A stretch of 64,000 nucleotides of DNA from an uncultured Oscillospiraceae bacterium (GTDB taxonomy: Bacteria; Bacillota; Clostridia; Oscillospirales; Oscillospiraceae). Positions 1 through 8,394 of this stretch are shown here, in pieces (within the stretch, counting starts at the first letter, position 1; the number at the start of each line of letters is the position of its first letter). The stretch lies in the NCBI GenBank assembly GCA_910587285.1, contig CAJULM010000001.1:1-64000 (forward strand), given 5' to 3'. Both the position numbers and the translations under genes were made by a program. Under the pieces are notes generated by a model. The model saw nothing but the letters and a program-made list of their open reading frames with translations, made no database searches and was not told the DNA's origin.

Positions 1-1551
1 GTCATGCGGGGCGGCCGGGAGATGGACAACCATTTCGAGGTCATGTGGGACCTGTTTCACTCCATCCCCTCCATCGAGACCGAGGGCGTCAGTGTGTTGG
101 ACGAGTACTACTGGCTGAACAAGGAGGACCCCAACTACTCCCTGTGCCGGGCTACCGTCAACCGGGGCCAAGACGCCCACACCGACGGCAAGTTCGATGT
201 ATCCGACAAGGCGGCCATGGAGATCATGCGGCTGTTCTTCACCCCGGACGAGGAGTTGTACGACAAACGGATCACCGACTATTTCGACGATGAGGTGCTG
301 GAGTCCAACTTCTGGCTCTACTGGCGCACCATGTTTGCCTTTGAGAACTGGCACTCCGCTTTGGAGATGAAGCGGTATATCAAGCGGTTCATCCACCACA
401 TCGGCGGCCTGCCCGACTTCAAGGCCCTGCGGTTCACCCGCTACAACCAGTACGAGTCCATGATTCTGCCCATGGTGAAGTATCTGGAGGGACACGGTGT
501 CCAGTTCCATTACAACACCAAGGTGGTCAATGTGGAGTTTGACTGCAAGCCGGAGCGTAAGCAGGCCACCCGCATTGAACTGCTGCGGGAGGGCGGTCAG
601 GAATTCGTGGACCTCACCGAAAACGATTTGGTGTTCATCACCAACGGCGGCTGCGTTGAGAACTCCTCCATGGGCGCTCAGAACACCCCCGCCCCGTACG
701 ACACCGAGATACGCCCCGGGGGCGGCTGGGACATGTGGCGGAAGATCGCCGCCCAGGACCCCGCCTTCGGTAACCCGGACAAGTTCTGCTTTGACCCGGA
801 GCAGACCAACTGGATGTCTGCCACGGTGGAAACCCTGGATGGGCGGATCATCCCCTATATCACCAACATCTGCAAGCGGGACCCCTTCACCGGCAAGGTG
901 GTCACCGGTGGCATCGTGACGGTGAAGGACTCCTCCTGGCTGATGAGCTGGACCATCAACCGCCAGCCCCAGTTCCGGGCGCAGCCTAAGGATCACTGCC
1001 TGGTGTGGGTGTATTCCCTGTTCACCGATAAGCCCGGCGACTACATCAAGAAGCCCATGCGGGCGTGCACCGGCAAGGAGATCTGCATGGAGTGGCTGTA
1101 CCACCTGGGTGTGCCTGAGGAGAGCATTGAGGAGCTGGCGGAGCACGCCGCCAACACAGTGCCTGTGATGATGCCCTATATCGACGCATTCTTCATGCCT
1201 CGCAACGACACCGACCGGCCCCGCGTGGTGCCCGAAGGCGCGGTGAACTTCGCCTTCCTGGGCCAGTTTGCCGAGACCGCCCGGGACACCATTTTTACCA
1301 CCGAATATTCCATGCGCACCGGCATGGAGGCGGTCTACACCCTGCTGGACGTGGACCGGGGCGTGCCCGAGGTTTGGGGCAGCACCTATGATGTGCGGGA
1401 CCTGCTCAACGCCACCATCATGCTCCGGGACGGCAAACCCCTCACCGCGATGGACCTGGGCCTCAAGGAGAGAATGGCGGTCAAAAAGCTGCTGGGCAAG
1501 ATCGAGGGAACCGACATTGAAAAGCTGCTGAAGGAATACCATGTGATCTAA
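1..1551 (+). CDS. ohyA: Oleate hydratase (MCRA family), 5' end cut by the window
   Basis: Oleate hydratase is an FAD-dependent enzyme that adds water to the cis-9 double bond of unsaturated fatty acids, giving 10-hydroxy fatty acids; it is membrane associated and detoxifies host or dietary fatty acids. The frame is open from the first base, so the start and the N-terminal FAD-binding GxGxxG segment (roughly 70 residues of a family near 590) lie upstream. Visible family hallmarks are the DNHFEVMWDLFHSIPSIE stretch, the SVLDEYYWLNKEDPNYSLCR region holding the conserved acidic residue, and the late GQFAETARDTIFTTEYSMR stretch. No following gene lies on this strand. Confident by family resemblance; the function of this copy is inferred. 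Confidence 0.93.
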   Translation, partial: VMRGGREMDNHFEVMWDLFHSIPSIETEGVSVLDEYYWLNKEDPNYSLCRATVNRGQDAHTDGKFDVSDKAAMEIMRLFFTPDEELYDKRITDYFDDEVLESNFWLYWRTMFAFENWHSALEMKRYIKRFIHHIGGLPDFKALRFTRYNQYESMILPMVKYLEGHGVQFHYNTKVVNVEFDCKPERKQATRIELLREGGQEFVDLTENDLVFITNGGCVENSSMGAQNTPAPYDTEIRPGGGWDMWRKIAAQDPAFGNPDKFCFDPEQTNWMSATVETLDGRIIPYITNICKRDPFTGKVVTGGIVTVKDSSWLMSWTINRQPQFRAQPKDHCLVWVYSLFTDKPGDYIKKPMRACTGKEICMEWLYHLGVPEESIEELAEHAANTVPVMMPYIDAFFMPRNDTDRPRVVPEGAVNFAFLGQFAETARDTIFTTEYSMRTGMEAVYTLLDVDRGVPEVWGSTYDVRDLLNATIMLRDGKPLTAMDLGLKERMAVKKLLGKIEGTDIEKLLKEYHVI

Positions 1552-1653
1552 ACCACCAGCAGGTGGGCGAGAATGGCGCTGAGAAACATGTATATTATAT
1601 AGTTTCTACAGTGAATTATGTCGAAAAATTTTCATTTGATTTTATGACAAAAA

Positions 1654-1686
1654 GCGGCCTGTCTGAAAAGCATTCAGACAGGCCGC
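1654..1686 (-). terminator. Intrinsic terminator for the DUF2264 gene
   Basis: A perfect 14-bp stem (GCGGCCTGTCTGAA and its complement) with a 5-nt loop. Read on the minus strand it is followed by TTTTT, so it ends transcription of the DUF2264 gene, whose stop is 113 bases upstream. The rest of 1552-1798 holds no convincing gene. Confidence 0.85.
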
Positions 1687-1798
1687 CATGTTGTTTGGAT
1701 TGGAACAAAGCCAGTGATCCATTAGTTCAAGAAAATTACAAACCCATGTACCACAATTATTGATGGTGGTTCTTGGTTTTACTGTTCCATTGGAGCAA

Positions 1799-3487
1799 TT
1801 ACGGGAAAATTGTAATATACGAAGAAATTTTATTGTTCCCAGCCTCAATAGAATATTTGACAGCGGGAATCGAGGTGCGTGGATAGAGCAGATTGGTGTT
1901 GGGAGAAGCCTCAATGATAAGCCCGGGACCGCCTGATATTTCACACCCGCCATTTTTTGTCAATATATTGGCACAAGTGTCGTTAAAGGCTTCTCTATAA
2001 TCAGGGGCATCTCGCGGAATAGCAAATCCACAGGCATACGCAGTGCACGCAATTTTGCTTGTAATCGTGTGCCTTAAACCGTAGCTATAGTTATCTATCA
2101 CGGTTAATTCAGTGGTAACATCAATCCCCTCAAACGGAGACCAATGGCTCACAATTTTGCCTTCTGTTGCCTCTGACGTGCTCACACCCCGCCCAAAGAA
2201 GAGACCGCCGATTTCAAATACGAGATCACTATCCGGAGCCATATTTCCGAGACTGTTATTTTCCTTTCGTACAGAAAATCCAAATTTACTACTGTAGGCG
2301 AATTTTCCGTACTTTTCCTCAATGTGCCCGAGCGTAGGGGTCGCGTATTTCAGACCGTTAGGATACATGATTACATTTCCGTGACGATGCGTCAGGATCA
2401 TCTGCGCTTTAGGCAAATATTTCACCGAGTCCACGGCAGGGAAGGCAGCGGCTGGGGCAGACCAAAATGGATGATCGTCATCAAGCGCAAGAAGTAAAAA
2501 AGATTTTAGTGCCCATAGAGGAGAACCGGGTGCGTTATATGCTTCTGCCATAACGAGGTTAGGATATTGGTAGCCAATCGTCAAGATGCCAGAGAAATCT
2601 TGCATATGGCTATGCCACCACATTTCAAGATTGCGGTCGATGATCCCTTTCATAACAGGCAGAGCCAGTGGTTCGACCCCGGCATATACACAGGCACTGT
2701 AGAATGCCACTTGAGCAAACCGATATGTGAGACTGCGGCCATAAGGCACACCTGAACCAGACTCATCAAACCAATACAAAAACTGCTTTCCAAAAGCCTC
2801 GGCTCGTTCCCTAAAAAGTTGAGAGTTGACAGGATCGTATTCACTCATGAACACGGAATAAATCAAACTGTAAAAATGTATTGCAAAAGCGATGTAGTAA
2901 TCGTACCTGGCTATGGGACCATCCTGATACCATCCATCCCCAACATAGTAGCTGTTTATTTCCTGAAGATTTGCATCTACTACGCTTTGATTGTATTCCG
3001 GACGGCCCAACTGCTTAAAAGCGACATTTACGAGAATCGGAAAGAACTTCCAGTTGTTGGGCGGCGTTAAAGCCTTATTTGCTTGATTAAGCCATGCAAC
3101 GAGATTCGATTTAGCATCGGAGGATAGCGGCATCCAAAACTTTTCCGGTGCAATTAAAAGTCCAAAAGCTATCGCAGCCATTTCTACCAGGGCCTGCTCG
3201 TAATCTTCAACAGCACCCCAATATTCGGAACTGTTTGGATCTGTGCCATGAGTTAATCCGTTCAGGTAAATTTCCTCAAACTCCTTGCTTGTGCCGCCGC
3301 CGTGAAAATATGGAGCAAGGCCCCAAAGCACCCTTGCAAATCCTTCAAGCTCTTCAATAGCGGGAGGGTAGATGGCTCCCGTGAACCCTAACGTCAGCCT
3401 GGCTCCACCTGGGCTATAGTGAGGAATTAGGGGATTGAGAACTTCAGAGAGCTTCTCCTGATAGTCTTGCTTTGACTTTAAGAACAT
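1799..3487 (-). CDS. DUF2264 domain protein, putative carbohydrate-active enzyme
   Basis: A 562-residue protein that resembles the DUF2264 family along its length, without a signal peptide or membrane segment, so probably cytoplasmic. DUF2264 proteins are thought to be alpha-helical toroid enzymes found beside polysaccharide-use genes; from memory some members are placed in glycoside hydrolase family GH154 (beta-glucuronidase), which would fit the GH88 unit downstream, but no catalytic residue is proven here. ATG at 3487 is preferred over an in-frame TTG at 3496 because AAAGGAG lies 9 nt upstream of the ATG. The gene is clearly AT-richer than the flanking genome, which suggests transfer. It is a single-gene unit with its own terminator. 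Confidence 0.72.
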   Translation of the reverse strand: MFLKSKQDYQEKLSEVLNPLIPHYSPGGARLTLGFTGAIYPPAIEELEGFARVLWGLAPYFHGGGTSKEFEEIYLNGLTHGTDPNSSEYWGAVEDYEQALVEMAAIAFGLLIAPEKFWMPLSSDAKSNLVAWLNQANKALTPPNNWKFFPILVNVAFKQLGRPEYNQSVVDANLQEINSYYVGDGWYQDGPIARYDYYIAFAIHFYSLIYSVFMSEYDPVNSQLFRERAEAFGKQFLYWFDESGSGVPYGRSLTYRFAQVAFYSACVYAGVEPLALPVMKGIIDRNLEMWWHSHMQDFSGILTIGYQYPNLVMAEAYNAPGSPLWALKSFLLLALDDDHPFWSAPAAAFPAVDSVKYLPKAQMILTHRHGNVIMYPNGLKYATPTLGHIEEKYGKFAYSSKFGFSVRKENNSLGNMAPDSDLVFEIGGLFFGRGVSTSEATEGKIVSHWSPFEGIDVTTELTVIDNYSYGLRHTITSKIACTAYACGFAIPRDAPDYREAFNDTCANILTKNGGCEISGGPGLIIEASPNTNLLYPRTSIPAVKYSIEAGNNKISSYITIFP

Positions 3488-3549
3488 TTTGTTCAACTCC
3501 TTTGATATGATTTCATCAAATTGTGACCGACATGTTAACTAAAGTATAA

Positions 3550-3561
3550 AAGTATATACTT
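3550..3561. promoter_or_regulatory. 12-bp palindrome upstream of the DUF2264 gene
   Basis: AAGTATATACTT is a perfect palindrome about 60 bp upstream of the DUF2264 start, in an AT-rich stretch with minus-strand -10-like hexamers (TATACT). It could be an operator or just promoter sequence; no known regulator motif is recognised. Confidence 0.3.
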
Positions 3562-3738
3562 CCTCGGATAAACGAAATAGAACGCCTAAAGTCACCATAG
3601 TTTATCACAAAATTCCACATTTCCAATTTTTTGAGAGCCGTTTCAACCATCAGTGTCCTCAGACTGACTACCATACGTGCAGACTTAAAAGGGATAAATT
3701 TTTTCAATGCGCTACATTGTCTGAGAAAAACATGATAT

Positions 3739-4085
3739 CATGCTCCGCATTTTTTAGGAAAAAGTGTATCTACGAATCCAACAAACATCCTCACCATTGA
3801 CTGGCATCTCAGAACCCATTGGAAACACCTCCGTTTTCTTGCGTTGTTGGCCCGTGCAGCATAGCACGGGGTGGTACAGGCACTTGCGCCCGGGCTTCCA
3901 GACCCATCACATTCATTGCAAATGAAAGTTTGATTCAGCCAGGATACGCGCCCGGTGCAGCCACAAGATCTACAATATGTGGGTGGAATCCAACTTTTCC
4001 TCGCACAATAGCAGTGCCAATGCCTATATGCTGCTTTTCCTTTCAGTTTTGGGTTGCTTTCACGGATTTTGGCGTAGCTTCCCTA
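3739..4085 (-). pseudogene. Possible degraded gene remnant with a zinc-finger-like segment
   Basis: The region 3488-4588 has no convincing gene. On the minus strand one frame stays open for about 115 codons but has no start codon and begins just after an in-frame TAG. It contains KIRESNPKLKGKAAYRHW, then several Cys residues in CxxC-like spacing (YCRSCGC, later FICNECDGSG). This looks more like protein than chance, but the family is not recognised and the downstream half looks random. A decayed replication or mobilisation gene next to the repeat array is possible; this is speculation. Confidence 0.22.
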
Positions 4086-4293
4086 AAACTTGTATCCTGC
4101 TACTGCTGTTTAGTTTCCGCCGCAGTTCATTGGTTGCCTTTCCAATGGAAGCAGCCTAAAGGAATACAATCTGGCCCGCTCTGCATATTGAGGTCCCCTG
4201 AGCTCGGTTCTCACTGCTTGGCTTGCCTTTCGGTTTGCCGTGAACCTTGCTGCTGGGGTCAATATACGACGCGGGCCAGAAATAGTCAATACG

Positions 4294-4530
4294 CATTCAT
4301 GATAAGGCTATTAACCATTTATGATAAAACTACCCATTCGTGATAAACTCACTTACTCATCCGTGAAAAGGCCGCCACCCAACCGTGCGGATTTTCTGCT
4401 GAGTGGGCGATGCAGGATTAATCATCCATGATAAGATCGCTGCGTATCTGTGATAAATTTCCTATCATCCATGATAAATCGACGCATCGTTGGAATTTTA
4501 TTATGGATGCGTAGGAGATTATCATAAATG
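4294..4530. repeat. Iteron-like array of 13-bp repeats, cluster 1
   Basis: Seven direct copies of a 13-bp unit close to YATYYRTGATAAA start at 4294, 4316, 4335, 4358, 4423, 4445 and 4466, mostly 19-23 bp apart (about two helical turns). Two inverted copies lie at 4497-4509 and 4518-4530. The array ends about 60 bp beyond the stop of the XRE gene. Such spacing is typical of plasmid iterons or cooperative operator arrays; which one applies is not decided by the sequence. Confidence 0.7.
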
Positions 4531-4588
4531 AGTAGCTGGTAATAACCTTTTTTGAGGAACTTTAAAAAAACCGGGTTCAACAGGGGAC

Positions 4589-5092
4589 TTAACGCCGGAA
4601 GAAACCCAAATTAGGGTTCGCCAGATCAAAAATTAGGATGCCAATGGTCAGCGCGACCAGGATACAGCAGAGTATGAACAGCCTTTTGATCCACTGATTC
4701 TTCTCCTCAATGAGCTGGTTCTTTGCAACGATAACCTTTTGCCGCTCTTCGAGAAGCATTTCGTAGCCCCGAATCAAATCGGATGAAGCATAATCTGATG
4801 TTGATTCCTTTGGTTGGAGCTGTTTCTGTGGAATAATTTTTTTTGACAGGTTTGGCTTTTCCGATTCTACTGCTCCTTCCGTAGCCGCAGACGTTGGCGT
4901 ATGGCCAACAATTTCGTCAATAGAACCACCCAGTGCCATGACAATGGCGCTGATCGTTTCAAAATTTGGATTTTGAACCTGATCAGACATTACCCGGTTG
5001 ACGGTCCCGATGGGGACACCTGACAAATCGGCCACTTGCTGGTTGGTCATTCCTGACCGAAGCTTCATCTCCTTGATTTTTCCTGCAATCAT
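4589..5092 (-). CDS. XRE-type regulator with C-terminal membrane anchor
   Basis: A 167-residue protein. Residues 1-65 form a Cro/CI-type helix-turn-helix (MTNQQVADLSGVPIGTVNRV), residues 66-110 a polar linker, residues 110-137 a Glu/Lys-rich likely coiled coil, and residues 138-157 one hydrophobic segment (LFILCCILVALTIGILIF). It is therefore probably a membrane-tethered DNA-binding protein. A GAAGGAG box precedes the ATG. It lies between two clusters of 13-bp repeats, so it is the obvious candidate to bind them, though this is inference. The gene is AT-richer than most of the window, and the target is unknown. Confidence 0.75.
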   Translation of the reverse strand: MIAGKIKEMKLRSGMTNQQVADLSGVPIGTVNRVMSDQVQNPNFETISAIVMALGGSIDEIVGHTPTSAATEGAVESEKPNLSKKIIPQKQLQPKESTSDYASSDLIRGYEMLLEERQKVIVAKNQLIEEKNQWIKRLFILCCILVALTIGILIFDLANPNLGFFRR

Positions 5093-5187
5093 AGAGTTCT
5101 CCTTCAGACTGGCCCAATGGGGTCATTTTATGTAATGTGATATGGACTACAGAAGGCCCCGAAATCGCGAGGATTCCGGGGATGTGC

Positions 5188-5640
5188 TTATGGATGGAAA
5201 CTGTTCAATAATTCCATAATTTCGGGTAAGCGTTGTATGGACGGCATATTCGCGTCGATAGGAGCGGTCACGGCAATTCGGAAAATGTTCGCCTCTTTGC
5301 CACCCTTGTCAATCACCCCTGTGGGAGCGTCGAACCTGACCTCCCAATAGCTGTACGAGATGCCTCTGTACTCAGCACACCAGCCGATTCCGCCTTTGAA
5401 ACTCCGACTTTTTATCTTGGCATCCAAAATATCGTTGATGGCCAAACTGCTCTCCAAACTGGTCTGAGCCCCGCCTTCGCCATACTCGAAGTTAGCGTCG
5501 ATCAGGCAGGTCTCGTCCAGCGAGCACAGGTTGATGCCGTTGCGCAGAGTCGCTAACGGAGCGTCGTTGATCTTACACCTGTCGGGTAAAGCAAACGACG
5601 ACCGGCCAGCGAACAGACGGCCTCCTTCATAAATCAGCAT
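5188..5640 (-). CDS. Hypothetical protein, 150 residues
   Basis: An uncharacterised 150-residue protein without signal peptide or membrane segment. It has an ordinary soluble composition with an alternating hydrophobic pattern that suggests a beta-rich fold (for example ISYSYWEVRFDAPTGVID). A GGGGGAA box lies before the ATG. It is 95 bp upstream of the XRE gene on the same strand and may be co-transcribed with it. Its position between the two repeat clusters suggests it belongs to the same acquired segment. No family is recognised and no function is offered. Confidence 0.55.
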   Translation of the reverse strand: MLIYEGGRLFAGRSSFALPDRCKINDAPLATLRNGINLCSLDETCLIDANFEYGEGGAQTSLESSLAINDILDAKIKSRSFKGGIGWCAEYRGISYSYWEVRFDAPTGVIDKGGKEANIFRIAVTAPIDANMPSIQRLPEIMELLNSFHP

Positions 5641-5723
5641 TTCACATTCCCCCTTATACTATTTGCCACTTAGTAATGATTCTGCTATTACTATAAGCCA
5701 GATAGATTTCTCATGTCAATACA

Positions 5724-5780
5724 CATTCATAATAAAACGACTTTGTATCTGTGATGAATCATCGTATCATCCGCGATAGA
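5724..5780. repeat. Iteron-like repeats, cluster 2
   Basis: Three degenerate copies of the same 13-bp unit as cluster 1 start at 5724 (CATTCATAATAAA), 5746 (TATCTGTGATGAA) and 5768 (CATCCGCGATAGA), at exactly 22-bp steps. They lie in the 360-bp gap 5641-6000, upstream of the minus-strand pair and also upstream of the AraC gene, so they could act on either. The rest of that gap is AT-rich promoter sequence. Confidence 0.6.
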
Positions 5781-5938
5781 ATGATAAGTATAATCAGGCG
5801 ATAAATCAAGAAATCATGCGAAATAGAAAAGAAAGATTCACACTAAAAACTTCTTAAAAACACCGCACGATGAATGATGTCTCTTGAACTATTGGGCAAA
5901 ACGGGTTGACGGCTCTGTTCAAACAATATACCATAGTA

Positions 5939-5944
5939 TATAAT
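5939..5944 (+). promoter_or_regulatory. -10 box for the AraC-family gene
   Basis: TATAAT lies 57 bp upstream of the ATG at 6001; no good -35 hexamer is seen at 17 bp (TGTTCA at 5916-5921), which suggests a promoter that needs an activator or is weak. Confidence 0.45.
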
Positions 5945-6000
5945 TGAAGTCAGGATCTTAAATACAAAATTAAATTTTAAAATCTTTGGGAGGGGCAGCT

Positions 6001-6882
6001 ATGCTGATTCATGATTCCTGTCAATCGGCAATTCATTCCTGCTTGGACGAAAAAACTTTCGCAATTGCACGTTTATATAGCGATGAAAGGACAATGGGCA
6101 TCCACATCCATGACTGCTATGAAGTGTATTATTCAATTTCTGGCGGCAAACAGTTCCTTATAGATAACCGTATCTATGAATTTGAGCCCGGCGATATCTT
6201 TTTCATTAACCAATTTGAAAGCCACTATCTGCCTCATATCGATGAAACGACCCACATGAGGGTGGTGATCTCCATTTATCCCGAGTACCTGAAGCAAGCC
6301 TCCACAGAACAAACTGATCTGAACTACTGCTTTACCCATCGAGATCCGATTTGGGGGCACAAGATCAGCCTGACTGAGGAAGAGCAGAAGTGCTTCGTGT
6401 ACTACGTCCATAAATTATCAGAGGAGCGGGAATTTGGGCAGGATGTACTAGACCACGCAGTATTCTTAGAGCTGATGACCTTTTTGAGCTGGGCCTTCAT
6501 CTCACGGTGCACCCAAGAGGGCGATTTCGCAAAAGACGACCTGCGCAATGTGCCCAAAAGCCATCATTCCAAGATCGACGAGATATTGGACTACATCAAC
6601 CAGCATCTGGCGGAGAATCTCAGTGTATCCATATTGGCGGCTCATTTTTATTTGAGCAACTCCTATCTACACAAGATTTTTAAAGCGGCCACCGGAACGA
6701 CCATCAACCGCTATATTACCGCCAAACGAATTTCCCGTGCAAAGGTCCTGTTGATGGAGGGCTGTTCCGTCGCAGAGACCAGCAGCTTGTGCGGCTTTCT
6801 CGATTACGGCAATTTTCTGAAATCTTTCACGAAAGCGGTGGGGATTTCTCCCAAAAAGTATGCCTCATTCACCCGGCACTGA
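6001..6882 (+). CDS. AraC-family transcriptional regulator with cupin sensor domain
   Basis: A 293-residue regulator. The N-terminal half is a cupin-type sensor (GIHIHDCYEVYYSISG, then FEPGDIFFINQFESHYL) and the C-terminal 100 residues hold two helix-turn-helix units of the AraC type (LSVSILAAHFYLSNSYLHKI and CSVAETSSLCGFLDYGNFLK). The ATG at 6001 is preferred over an in-frame TTG at 5986 because GGGAGGGG lies just before it. The next gene downstream is the GH88 hydrolase in the same direction, so this is the likely sugar-responsive activator of the uronide unit; the true inducer is unknown. Confidence 0.88.
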   Translation: MLIHDSCQSAIHSCLDEKTFAIARLYSDERTMGIHIHDCYEVYYSISGGKQFLIDNRIYEFEPGDIFFINQFESHYLPHIDETTHMRVVISIYPEYLKQASTEQTDLNYCFTHRDPIWGHKISLTEEEQKCFVYYVHKLSEEREFGQDVLDHAVFLELMTFLSWAFISRCTQEGDFAKDDLRNVPKSHHSKIDEILDYINQHLAENLSVSILAAHFYLSNSYLHKIFKAATGTTINRYITAKRISRAKVLLMEGCSVAETSSLCGFLDYGNFLKSFTKAVGISPKKYASFTRH

Positions 6883-6971
6883 AGATACGCATTTGGAGCT
6901 GTAGACAAAAAGAGAGTAGGATATTCATGTTTTTTGCGATTATTTGACAAGAAATGTAGATTGTCTTCTGC

Positions 6972-6986
6972 TATACTGTGCACAGT
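6972..6986 (+). promoter_or_regulatory. Promoter and candidate operator of the uronide unit
   Basis: An extended -10 (TGCTATACT, hexamer 6972-6977) is overlapped by a perfect 12-bp palindrome ACTGTGCACAGT at 6975-6986. A TTGACA at 6944-6949 is 22 bp from the -10, too far for an ordinary promoter, which fits an activator-dependent start. The palindrome may be an operator. Confidence 0.45.
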
Positions 6987-7049
6987 TCCCAAAATAAATA
7001 AATTTATGGCCATAATATTTATTCAAAATCGAATGGGGAGGGACGCAAA

Positions 7050-8252
7050 ATGGAAAATTGTTCTAATCAAGAGTGGCTGGACAGTGTGTACGATAAGCTG
7101 CTGCTCAAGATGAAGGCGGAATGCGAACGGGTGGGGACCAAAATTCCCTACACTATAGGAGAGGACGGAAAGTACCACGACATCACGGAAACCATGTGGG
7201 GCAAAACGCCGGACGGTGGAGAGAGTGTTGGCTTTTGGACCAACGGCTTCTGGCCGGGGATGCTGTGGCAGATGTACGAGGCCACCGGCGACGAGGCTTA
7301 CAAGGCCGCCGCCGTGGGCGTAGAGGAGCGTCTGGACGTACTGCTCAAAAGCCCGGAGACGGTGGACCACGATGTAGGCTTTCTGTTCCTTCTGTCCTCC
7401 GTTGCCAATTATCGCAAAACAGGAGACAAGGAAGCCCGCCGTCGTGGCCTGATGGCTGCTAGCACTTTGTCTGCGCGCTACAATCTGGACGGCAAATTTA
7501 TTAGGGCCTGGAATGGTCCCCGGAAGAATCGAATGACCGAAATGATGGGCGGCGGAGACATTCGGGGCTGGATGATTATCGACTGCATGATGAACATCCC
7601 CCTGCTGTATTGGGCGGCGGAGGAGTTGGATGACCCCCGGTTTGCTAAGATCGCCATTAACCACGCCAAAACCGCCCAGCAGTACATCGTTCGGCCCGAC
7701 GGCAGCTGCAATCATATTGTGGCCTTTGATCCGGACACTGGGGAATACCTCAACAATCCGGGCGGCCAGGGCTACAAGCAGGGCTCATCCTGGAGCCGAG
7801 GCCAGTCCTGGGCTGTGTACGGTTTCGCCCTGAGCTATCGCCATACCAAGGACGAATCCTTCCTCAACACCGCAAAGCAGTGCGCCCACTACTGCATCGC
7901 CAACATGGCGGTGAGCGACTGGCTGCCCCTGGTGGACTATCGGGCCCCGGCGGAGCCGGTGAAGTACGACTCCACCGCCGCCATGTGCACCGTCTGCGGC
8001 CTGCTGGAGATCGCCAGCCATGTGGACGAGAACGAGGCCCGGTTCTACACCGAGGCGGCCTACCGCATCCTGCGGGCCTGCGACGAGAAGTTTGCCAACT
8101 GGGACCCGGAGAAGGACTCTATCATGACCGGCGGCACCTTCTTCTACCACGATCCGGACGGCACCAATACTGAGGTGCCCATCATCTATGGCGACTATTT
8201 CTTCATCGAAGCCATCCTGCGCCTGAAGGGAAAGGCTCTGTTTGAATGGTGA
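7050..8252 (+). CDS. ugl: GH88 unsaturated glucuronyl hydrolase
   Basis: A 400-residue cytoplasmic enzyme that hydrates the 4,5-unsaturated uronic acid at the end of oligosaccharides made by polysaccharide lyases (glycosaminoglycan or similar), releasing it as an open-chain ketoacid. Family marks are WTNGFWPGMLWQMYEATGD, the catalytic-type Asp in HDVGFLF, a second Asp in GGGDIRGWMIIDCMMN, SWSRGQSWAVYGFALSY, and the C-terminal PIIYGDYFFIEAILRL. GH105 is the related alternative, but these segments fit GH88 better. It is the first gene of a unit with a symporter, isomerase and dehydrogenase that can process the released uronate. GGGGAGGG precedes the ATG. No signal peptide, so the substrate must be imported. 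Confidence 0.9.
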   Translation: MENCSNQEWLDSVYDKLLLKMKAECERVGTKIPYTIGEDGKYHDITETMWGKTPDGGESVGFWTNGFWPGMLWQMYEATGDEAYKAAAVGVEERLDVLLKSPETVDHDVGFLFLLSSVANYRKTGDKEARRRGLMAASTLSARYNLDGKFIRAWNGPRKNRMTEMMGGGDIRGWMIIDCMMNIPLLYWAAEELDDPRFAKIAINHAKTAQQYIVRPDGSCNHIVAFDPDTGEYLNNPGGQGYKQGSSWSRGQSWAVYGFALSYRHTKDESFLNTAKQCAHYCIANMAVSDWLPLVDYRAPAEPVKYDSTAAMCTVCGLLEIASHVDENEARFYTEAAYRILRACDEKFANWDPEKDSIMTGGTFFYHDPDGTNTEVPIIYGDYFFIEAILRLKGKALFEW

Positions 8253-8394
8253 TCGGAAAAGGGAAAGCCGGCAGCTTTTCAAGACGGTGAAAGGGCACAT
8301 AATCTATCACCCATATGATAGATATCTTCCTATTTAAATAACAAATGAAGACATACGGATAGGCATTCTTCGGAAAGAAAGAGAGGAGATAACA

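Noticed and set aside
1563..1763. A 66-codon plus-strand frame after the oleate hydratase gene
   Set aside because: It runs through the terminator hairpin and shows no family or ribosome binding site.
3516..3707. A 63-codon minus-strand frame before the DUF2264 gene
   Set aside because: It covers the promoter region of that gene and lacks a ribosome binding site.
3819..4343. A 174-codon plus-strand frame in the AT-richer segment
   Set aside because: Cys- and Ser-rich sequence without domain or ribosome binding site; it runs into the repeat array.
4294..4530. The repeat array as a CRISPR
   Set aside because: Units are only 13 bp, degenerate and about 22 bp apart, with no room for 30-bp spacers and no cas genes.
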